Shown here: in pieces, positions 1 through 5,591 of the stretch
Layout of the letters: every line of letters starts with the position of its first letter
How positions within the stretch are numbered: position 1 is the stretch's first letter
Source: Paenibacillus sp.
GTDB taxonomy: Bacteria; Bacillota; Bacilli; Paenibacillales; Paenibacillaceae
Length of the DNA: 5,591 nt
Assembly (NCBI GenBank): GCA_029256665.1
Contig: JAQSXN010000303.1
Span: 1-5,591, forward strand
Direction: 5' to 3'
The notes under the pieces: model-generated
The model's database searches: none
What the model was told of the DNA's origin: nothing
The model's input: the letters and a program-made list of their open reading frames with translations, nothing else
Program-made: the position numbers and the translations under genes

Positions 1-3000
1 ATGCCCGCTTTGTAGATGAGATACAACATGATATCGTCACGGCAGCCGATAACGGTCTTAATGTTGCAAGTGCCGTTTTTGATAAGCTCTTGCGCGTTGC
101 CCAGCCAAACGCCCGTTCCGTGGGACAGACCGGAAATTTGCAGCAAGTCGGCGAACGACGAAGGCTGCGTCTCTTGCAGCATCTGCCTGACGAACTTCGT
201 CCCCATCTCCGGCACGCCGTAAGTCGCGACCGAAGAACGAATCCGCTCGGGCGACACGCCGAGCGCCGAACACGAGTTGAACATGCTCATGACCTTTGGA
301 TCGTTCATCGGGATGGTCGTCGGATCGACGCCCGTAAGATCCTGCAGCATGCGCATCATCGTAGGATCGTCGTGTCCCAGAATATCTAGCTTGAGCAAAT
401 TTTCGTCAAAGGCATGATAGTCGAAGTGCGTCGTCTTCCATTCGGCGTTCGTGTCGTCGGCCGGATATTGCACCGGGGTGATGTCTTCGACGTCGATGTA
501 GTCCGGCACGACGACGATGCCGCCGGGATGCTGTCCCGTGCTTCGCTTGACGCCCGTGCATCCGCTGGCTAGCCGGGCCAGCTCCGCCCCGCGCCATTTC
601 TTTTGATGCTCTTCTTCATATTTTTTGGCGAATCCGTATGCGGTCTTCTCCGCCACCGTGCCGATCGTTCCCGCGCGGAACACGCACTTCTCCGTAAACA
701 GCACCTTTGTGTAATTATGAGCAATGGGCTGATATTCGCCCGAGAAGTTAAGGTCGATATCGGGAACCTTGTCGCCTTTGAAACCAAGAAACGTCTCGAA
801 CGGGATATCCTGTCCCTCGCCCTTCATCATTTGGCCGCAATTCGGGCAAGGCTTGTTCGGTAGGTCGAAGCCGCTAGGCACGCTGCCGTCCAGGAACCAC
901 TCGCTGTGTTTGCACTCTTTGTTCAAGCACAGGTAGTGAGCAGGGAGCGGATTAACCTCGGAGATGCCGAGGAAGGTAGCCACGACGGAAGAACCTACGG
1001 ACCCCCTGGAACCGACCAAGTAACCGTCCTGATTGGACTTCTTGACCAGCTTCTCGGAGATCAAATAGTTGGCGGAGAATTTGAACTTGATAATCGGGAC
1101 AAGCTCCTTCTCCAGCCGGTCGATCACGACCTGCGGCAACTCCTCGCCATACATCGACTTCGCCGTGTCATAGCAGGTGTTGCGGATTTCTTCGTCGGCG
1201 CCCTCGATGATCGGCGCGAACAGCTCCTTAGGGAACATGTCGAATGGTTCGAACCGATCCGCAAGCGCCGATGTGTTCGTCACGACGACCTCGCGAGCGC
1301 GGGCTTCGCCGAGAAACGCGAATTCCTCCAACATCTCCTCCGTCGTCCTGAAATGGGCATCGGGCTTGCGCATCCCCTTAAGCGGACTGAAACCGGTAAT
1401 GCCGCCTATCGTAATGTCCCGGTACATCTTGTCGCGAGGGTTCAGGTAATGCACGTTGCCCGTCGCGATGACCGGTTTCCCGAGCGCGTCCCCGATTTGG
1501 CAGATGCGGCGCATCGCCCCTTCGATCTCGGCCCGGCTTCCGACGAGTCCTTTCTCCACGAGATGCATATAGAAATCGAGGGGCTGGATTTCGAGCACGT
1601 CGTAAAACTCCGCGACATCCATCGCTTCTTCATGCGATTTGTTCAGCACCGTCTCGAAAAACTCGCTTTTTTCGCAGCCCGATATGACGAGCAGTCCTTC
1701 CCGAAGCTCGACGAGCTTGCTCTTCGGTATCGTCGCGACGCGCTTGAAGTATTCGGTATGAGATAGCGAAATCAGTTTGAATAGATTTTTTTTGCCTACC
1801 GCGTTAAGAGCGTATATATTGCAATGGAATGGCCGTTGATTGGATAAGTCCAAGCCGACATAATCGTTAAGCTGATTCAAGTCGCGCACGTTGCGCTCCG
1901 CCGCGTCGCCGATGAGGCCGAACAACACGCCTCCGAGCGCAATGGAGTCGTCGATGGCGCGGTGATGGTTGTCCAAGCTGACCTTGTATTTGTCCGCCAG
2001 CGTGTTCAACCGATGGTTTTTCATCGTCGGATGAAGGAATCGGGCCAGCTCGAGCGTATCCAGCACGGGATTGGTCACTTCAGGCAATCCGATCGCCTTG
2101 CAGTTCGCTTGTATGAAGCCGATGTCGAACCGGGCGTTGTGCGCGACAAGGATATCGTCGCCGATATATTCGACAAACTCGCGCAGCTTAGGTTCAAGCT
2201 CCGGAGCATCCTTGACCATCTCGTCGTTAATGTTCGTCAGCTGCTGGATATGGTACGGGATCTTCTCGTGCGGATTGATGAAGGTGGAGAAGCGATCCAC
2301 TTCCTTGCCCTCCCGCATTCTGACGCCGGCTAATTCGATGATCTTATTGTTGACGACGGATAACCCCGTCGTCTCGATGTCGAAGACGATGTAGGTCGCG
2401 GTCGCCAATGGTTCCGGCCGGGCATGCAAGACCATGGGAACCGCATCGTTTACGACGTTCGCTTCCAAGCCGAACAAGACTTGAATGCCGTGTTTCTTTG
2501 CCGCCTTGACCGCGTCGGGATAACATTGCACGTTGCTATGATCCGTTACCGCGATCGCTTTATGGCCCCACTTGGCCGCCGTCTTGACGTAGTCGCCGAT
2601 CGACGTCACCGCGTCCATCGTACTCATCGTCGTGTGCAAGTGGAACTCCACCCGCTTCTCTTCGGCATGGTCCTTCCGCTCCGGCGGCGAACCTACTTCA
2701 TGAAGGTCGTTCGGCATCATGACAAGCTCCGGCTCCTGCATGAACCGATCGTATTCGATCCGTCCGCGCGCCTTCACCCACTTGCCATTTTCGAGCTGCG
2801 ACAAAATTTTGACGTCGTCCTTCGTCTTGGCGAACATCTTCATCGCGATGGAATCCGAGAAGTCCGTTACGTTAAAGGTAAACAACGTGCTGCCGTTGCG
2901 AAGCTCCTTGACGTCGAGTCCGAATACGGCGCCTTGCACCGTGATCTTTTTCTCCTCGTCCTGAATGTTCATGAGCGGCACCGGCTCGTCGCGAATATCG

Positions 3001-3650
3001 TAGCCGACCGCGAGCCTTACCGCATCTTCTCCGTCTTCGCCGCCGTCGCCGGAATCGTATTGCGCCTCCGCCATCAACTGCTGGACGGCTTCGCGCTCCT
3101 CCTGCTCGATCTTCATCATGAACTGGTCGTACACTTCCTGATTCGATTCGCCGACGGCCAGCTTCACCTTGCACTCACGGTCGAAGTGCGTCCGGTAGAA
3201 CGAAACGACCGCCTCGTCCACCTTCTTTTTCCTCGCCAGCTCGAGGCCGGTTGCGTCCATCAGCGTTAAGCTAATGATGTCGCCGGCCACTTCGAGCGAA
3301 GCCTTTTGCAGCCAGCCATTGACGGAAGCGATCTCGCGCTGGGCCCACTCCATGAAGAGTGGCCAATATTGCATGACGATATTTTCCGTATCGACGACGG
3401 TTTCGTACTGGAACACGAACGTAATGTCCGCGATATGGCTGAATTTCTGGCGCACGGCCTGGCATAGACCGTTATAGGCCTGTAAAGGAACCATGGACGT
3501 TTTGCGGATGCAAAACGTCCATTCACGGTTGGACTTGCTAACGATGACTTGCTCGATATGGCCATCTTGGAAATAAGTATGAATAAGCTCCTGCGGCAGC
3601 TCCGCTTGCTGCAGAAGCAGCTCGAAGCGCTGACGCTTGTCGTTGGTCAT
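1..3650 (-). CDS. polC: DNA polymerase III alpha subunit, PolC type (3' end cut by window edge)
   Basis: The replicative DNA polymerase of Gram-positive bacteria, which copies the chromosome with the beta clamp and carries its own 3'-5' proofreading exonuclease. I translated 1216 codons with no stop; the family is about 1440 residues, so roughly 220 C-terminal residues are missing. Domains in order: N-terminal domain (1 to about 195); an acidic Gly/Asp/Glu linker near 199-209; an OB fold starting at ITVQG (about 235-320); the first PHP part with HLH at 337-339 and TDH at 369-371. The exonuclease is inserted in PHP (about 418-585) with DIETTG at 424-429 and likely catalytic D424, E426, D509, H563 and D568. 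The second PHP part includes GNVHYL. The polymerase core shows GSRGSVGSS from 880, a zinc-binding set C908, C913, C935, C938, and palm aspartates D964, D966 (PDIDLNFSGEY) and D1089 (KLDILGHDD). All expected catalytic residues in view are intact. It lies 45 bases downstream of proS, as in Bacillus. Confidence 0.98.
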   Translation of the reverse strand, partial: MTNDKRQRFELLLQQAELPQELIHTYFQDGHIEQVIVSKSNREWTFCIRKTSMVPLQAYNGLCQAVRQKFSHIADITFVFQYETVVDTENIVMQYWPLFMEWAQREIASVNGWLQKASLEVAGDIISLTLMDATGLELARKKKVDEAVVSFYRTHFDRECKVKLAVGESNQEVYDQFMMKIEQEEREAVQQLMAEAQYDSGDGGEDGEDAVRLAVGYDIRDEPVPLMNIQDEEKKITVQGAVFGLDVKELRNGSTLFTFNVTDFSDSIAMKMFAKTKDDVKILSQLENGKWVKARGRIEYDRFMQEPELVMMPNDLHEVGSPPERKDHAEEKRVEFHLHTTMSTMDAVTSIGDYVKTAAKWGHKAIAVTDHSNVQCYPDAVKAAKKHGIQVLFGLEANVVNDAVPMVLHARPEPLATATYIVFDIETTGLSVVNNKIIELAGVRMREGKEVDRFSTFINPHEKIPYHIQQLTNINDEMVKDAPELEPKLREFVEYIGDDILVAHNARFDIGFIQANCKAIGLPEVTNPVLDTLELARFLHPTMKNHRLNTLADKYKVSLDNHHRAIDDSIALGGVLFGLIGDAAERNVRDLNQLNDYVGLDLSNQRPFHCNIYALNAVGKKNLFKLISLSHTEYFKRVATIPKSKLVELREGLLVISGCEKSEFFETVLNKSHEEAMDVAEFYDVLEIQPLDFYMHLVEKGLVGSRAEIEGAMRRICQIGDALGKPVIATGNVHYLNPRDKMYRDITIGGITGFSPLKGMRKPDAHFRTTEEMLEEFAFLGEARAREVVVTNTSALADRFEPFDMFPKELFAPIIEGADEEIRNTCYDTAKSMYGEELPQVVIDRLEKELVPIIKFKFSANYLISEKLVKKSNQDGYLVGSRGSVGSSVVATFLGISEVNPLPAHYLCLNKECKHSEWFLDGSVPSGFDLPNKPCPNCGQMMKGEGQDIPFETFLGFKGDKVPDIDLNFSGEYQPIAHNYTKVLFTEKCVFRAGTIGTVAEKTAYGFAKKYEEEHQKKWRGAELARLASGCTGVKRSTGQHPGGIVVVPDYIDVEDITPVQYPADDTNAEWKTTHFDYHAFDENLLKLDILGHDDPTMMRMLQDLTGVDPTTIPMNDPKVMSMFNSCSALGVSPERIRSSVATYGVPEMGTKFVRQMLQETQPSSFADLLQISGLSHGTGVWLGNAQELIKNGTCNIKTVIGCRDDIMLYLIYKAG
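3493..3522 (-). repeat. Perfect 13-bp inverted repeat with 4-base loop inside polC
   Basis: The plus strand reads ATGGACGTTTTGC, then GGAT, then GCAAAACGTCCAT. The two arms (3493-3505 and 3510-3522) are exact reverse complements. In the polC message this would be a 13-bp stem with an AUCC loop starting 128 bases after the first base of the start codon. It encodes part of the N-terminal domain (WTFCIRKTSM, ending at Met53). Neither strand has a T-run after the stem, so it does not look like an intrinsic terminator. The repeat is certain; a function is not shown. Confidence 0.85.
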
Positions 3651-3657
3651 AATCGTT

Positions 3658-3664
3658 CACTCCT
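3658..3664 (-). promoter_or_regulatory. Shine-Dalgarno sequence of polC
   Basis: The minus strand reads AGGAGTG followed by seven bases and then ATG, a strong match at ideal spacing. It fixes the polC start at 3650. An in-frame TGA at 3657-3659 lies three codons upstream and rules out an earlier ATG, GTG or TTG start. The whole 45-base gap after proS (3651-3695) contains this site but no convincing -35/-10 pair. It has no hairpin with a U-run either, so polC is probably read through from proS. Confidence 0.85.
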
Positions 3665-3695
3665 GTCGATTCGTACTAAGGGCATACGCCGGGGA

Positions 3696-5144
3696 TCAAT
3701 AAGCGCGCGCAAATACGACAGTATGTTTGGCGGCGTCGCCGCATACCAAACAAATTGATTTCTCCGAAGCCGGCTTGAACGGGATGTTGCGGCTGGTCGC
3801 CCCGGTTTCTTCTTTTACTTGCTTCTCGCAGGCCGCGGATCCGCACCAGCCCGCTTCGACGAAGCCGCGCTGCTCTTCCAGGAACGCCTTCATCTCGTCC
3901 AGCGTTTCGACCGACCGGGAGTTGCTCTCGCGGAACGCTTTCGCCCGTTCGAACATCTCGGATTGCGTCTCCGCAAGCATGTTCTGAACCTCTTGCACCA
4001 AGTCGTCCTGCTTCACGATGCGCTTCTCTCCCGTAATGCGAGATACGAGGACGACTACGCCGTTCTCCATGTCGCGCGGTCCAACCTCGAGACGAAGCGG
4101 CACGCCGCGCATCTCGTATTCGTTGAACTTCCAGCCCGGGCTGACGTCGCTGCGATCGTCGACGCGTACGCGAACGCCTGCTTTCTTAAGCTCCGCGTAC
4201 AGCTCGTCCACTTTGCCGACGACCTGCTCGCGCGTCTTGGCGGGTCCGATCGGAATCATGATAACCTGCGTCGGAGCAACCTTAGGCGGAAGCGCCAATC
4301 CGCGATCGTCGCCGTGCACCATGATCAACGCGCCGATCAAGCGCGTGCTGACGCCCCAAGATGTCGTATGACAGAATTGCAGCGTATTCTCGCGGTCCAA
4401 ATATTTGATGTCGAACGCCACGGCGAATTTCGTGCCCAGGTAGTGGGACGTGCCCGCTTGCACCGCGCGTCCGTCCTTCATCATCGCTTCGATGGAGTAC
4501 GTGTCGACTGCGCCCGCAAACCGTTCGGAAGGCGTTTTCTCGCCTTTGATAACCGGGATGGCCAGGAAGTCCTCCACGAAGTTCGTGTACACTTCGAGCA
4601 TTTGCATCGTTTCCTGGCGCGCTTCTTCTTCGTTCTCGTGGGCGGTATGTCCTTCTTGCCATAGGAATTCGCTCGTTCGCAGGAATGGCAGCGTTCGTTT
4701 CTCCCAACGCACGACGTTTGCCCATTGGTTAATCAATAGGGGCAGATCGCGGTACGATTGGATCCACTTCGCGTACATGTGGCCGAACATCGTCTCCGAT
4801 GTAGGACGGATCGCGAGGCGTTCCTCCAGCTTCTCGCCTGCGGCCTCGGTTACCCAAGGAAGCTCGGGATTAAACCCTTCCACGTGCTCCTTCTCCTTCT
4901 GGAAGAAGCTCTCCGGGATAAAGAGCGGGAAATACGCGTTGCGATGTCCCGTCTCTTTAAACTTGGCGTCCAGCTCGCGCTGCATGTTTTCCCACAGCTC
5001 GTAACCTTCCGGACGGAATACGATACAACCGCGCACGGGCGAATAATCCATCAATTCCGCTTTTTTGATGACATCGATATACCATTTTGAGAAATCTTCG
5101 CTTTGCGGCGTAATTTCCGTTACGAATCCTTTATCCTTGGACAT
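3696..5144 (-). CDS. proS: Prolyl-tRNA synthetase, short archaeal/eukaryote-like type with C-terminal zinc domain
   Basis: A cytoplasmic class II aminoacyl-tRNA synthetase of 482 residues that activates proline with ATP and loads it onto tRNA-Pro. Visible landmarks are RPTSET at 113-118 and class II motif 2 around 144-163 (RWEKR, then FLRTSEFLWQEGHTAH). Motif 3 follows, with STRLIGALIMVHGDDRG at about 266-282. The anticodon-binding domain spans about 290-390. The C-terminal domain carries the zinc ligand set C434, C439, C465 and C468 and ends in a terminal Tyr. Both features are typical of the Thermus/archaeal/eukaryotic form. The usual bacterial form, as in Bacillus subtilis, is about 565 residues and has an editing insertion between motifs 2 and 3. 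Here motif 2 runs into motif 3 over about 100 residues, so that insertion is absent. The ATG start is supported by an upstream Shine-Dalgarno site and by an in-frame stop at 5169-5171. The stop is TGA at 3696-3698. Codon use is not obviously different from its neighbours by eye. Confidence 0.97.
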   Translation of the reverse strand: MSKDKGFVTEITPQSEDFSKWYIDVIKKAELMDYSPVRGCIVFRPEGYELWENMQRELDAKFKETGHRNAYFPLFIPESFFQKEKEHVEGFNPELPWVTEAAGEKLEERLAIRPTSETMFGHMYAKWIQSYRDLPLLINQWANVVRWEKRTLPFLRTSEFLWQEGHTAHENEEEARQETMQMLEVYTNFVEDFLAIPVIKGEKTPSERFAGAVDTYSIEAMMKDGRAVQAGTSHYLGTKFAVAFDIKYLDRENTLQFCHTTSWGVSTRLIGALIMVHGDDRGLALPPKVAPTQVIMIPIGPAKTREQVVGKVDELYAELKKAGVRVRVDDRSDVSPGWKFNEYEMRGVPLRLEVGPRDMENGVVVLVSRITGEKRIVKQDDLVQEVQNMLAETQSEMFERAKAFRESNSRSVETLDEMKAFLEEQRGFVEAGWCGSAACEKQVKEETGATSRNIPFKPASEKSICLVCGDAAKHTVVFARAY

Positions 5145-5154
5145 GAGCGACAGA

Positions 5155-5591
5155 CTACTCCCCTCGTACTAATCGTAATATATCGTTATAGGTGACAACC
5201 AGCATGAGCAGCATCAGCATCGCGAAGCCGATAAAGTGGACCATGCTTTCTTTGTTTGGATCGAGCGGCCGCCTTCTGACGGCTTCCAGCCCGAGGAACA
5301 GCAGCCTGCTTCCGTCCAGCGCGGGCACGGGCAGCAGATTGAAGATGCCCAGGTACAAGCTCAGCAACGCCGTCCACGAAGTCAGCTGCACGATGCCTTG
5401 TTTGGCGATTTGGCTGGTCATTTCCGCCGTGCGGACCGGTCCTCCGAGATCGTCGAGCTTGAATTGGCCGGTTATCAGCATTTTGAAACTTTCGAAAATA
5501 TAGACGGTCATATCCTTCATAAGCGTAGCGGATCGCGTTATCGTTTCTCCAAACGAAGCGGAGCGAGTCGGCGGCGCGGCGCTGATTCCCA
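5155..5591 (-). CDS. rseP: Site-2 zinc metalloprotease RseP/RasP, C-terminal part (5' end cut by window edge)
   Basis: This is the C-terminal 144 codons of a membrane-embedded zinc protease of the site-2 family. In Bacillus the family member RasP cuts the anti-sigma factor RsiW and other small membrane proteins inside the membrane. The visible part starts after the expected PDZ domain. It shows the [10 protein letters not shown] segment, then a hydrophobic span ending in [10 protein letters not shown]. The Asp of this LDG motif (codon 5314-5316) is the family's third zinc ligand. A second hydrophobic span rich in Met and Leu ([14 protein letters not shown]) follows, and then a short basic tail. 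The HExxH zinc motif would lie in the missing N-terminal half, so activity cannot be judged. The motif reads LDGSR where many relatives have LDGGR, a mild change. The TAG stop at 5155-5157 lies 10 bases before the proS start. The frame stays open to the right edge. Family assignment is confident; the exact substrate is not visible. Confidence 0.93.
   Translation of the reverse strand, partial: GISAAPPTRSASFGETITRSATLMKDMTVYIFESFKMLITGQFKLDDLGGPVRTAEMTSQIAKQGIVQLTSWTALLSLYLGIFNLLPVPALDGSRLLFLGLEAVRRRPLDPNKESMVHFIGFAMLMLLMLVVTYNDILRLVRGE
5158..5163 (-). promoter_or_regulatory. Shine-Dalgarno sequence of proS, abutting the rseP stop
   Basis: On the minus strand the sequence reads AGGGGAGTAG and then, after ten further bases, the proS ATG. 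The GGGGAG core lies 13 bases upstream of the start, a little farther than usual. The TAG that directly follows the core is the rseP stop codon. A ribosome finishing rseP would therefore sit on the proS initiation site, which suggests translational coupling (inference). Confidence 0.7.

Noticed and set aside
906..1766. Long open frame of 286 codons on the plus strand, opposite polC
   Set aside because: It is codon-aligned with polC. In that register antisense stops arise only opposite Leu TTA or CTA and Ser TCA, which are rare in this GC-rich gene, so long open frames are expected. The protein has no recognisable motif.
2424..3269. Open frame of 281 codons on the plus strand, opposite the 5' half of polC
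   Set aside because: It lies in the same codon-aligned antisense register over a clearly homologous polC region. Its product is rich in Arg, His and Leu, as expected from complementing ordinary codons.
1..3650. Suspicion that polC might be broken, since no long complete frame ends inside the window on the minus strand
   Set aside because: Codon-by-codon translation from 3650 to 3 gives 1216 sense codons with no stop. The frame simply runs off the left edge.
3651..3695. Possible promoter or terminator in the proS-polC gap
   Set aside because: Only a very short GGC/GCC pairing is present, with no U-run. No convincing -35/-10 pair is visible, and the gap is mainly the polC ribosome binding site.
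3853..3865. Short palindrome GCTTCGACGAAGC inside proS
   Set aside because: Arms of only five bases in GC-rich coding DNA are expected often by chance, and there is no other supporting signal.
3819..4664. Open frame of 281 codons on the plus strand, opposite proS
   Set aside because: It is a codon-aligned shadow of proS, which has every family motif. The antisense product resembles nothing I recognise.

Overview
The window is a stretch of core chromosome from a Gram-positive bacterium of the Bacillota. It holds three protein genes, all on the minus strand and packed in one direction: the 3' end of the site-2 protease gene rseP (rasP), a complete prolyl-tRNA synthetase gene proS, and most of polC, the replicative DNA polymerase III alpha subunit of low-GC Gram-positives. 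The order rseP-proS-polC is the one known from Bacillus and its relatives. A PolC-type polymerase with a built-in proofreading exonuclease, together with moderately high GC and GC-rich codon choice, suggests Paenibacillaceae (Paenibacillus or Cohnella-like). That placement is an inference from gene content and composition, not from a database search.

Layout, read in the direction of transcription (right to left). Positions 5591-5155 are the last 144 codons of rseP, cut by the window edge and missing the N-terminal HExxH half. Its TAG stop lies beside the Shine-Dalgarno sequence of proS. Positions 5144-3696 are proS, 482 codons, of the short archaeal/eukaryote-like type with a C-terminal zinc domain and no editing insertion. 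A 45-base gap carries a strong polC ribosome binding site. Positions 3650-1 are polC, whose first 1216 codons were read without a stop or frameshift; about 220 C-terminal residues lie beyond the left edge. Within the 5' part of polC there is a perfect 13-bp inverted repeat.

The genes probably share a transcript that also carries envelope and isoprenoid genes upstream in relatives. They serve different processes: regulated membrane proteolysis, charging of tRNA-Pro, and chromosome replication. No RNA gene, mobile element, CRISPR array, prophage piece, clear promoter or intrinsic terminator was found. There is no stretch longer than 45 bases without a gene. I see no undescribed system here. The points most worth a second look are the hairpin inside polC and the presence of the editing-less prolyl-tRNA synthetase type in the canonical proS position.
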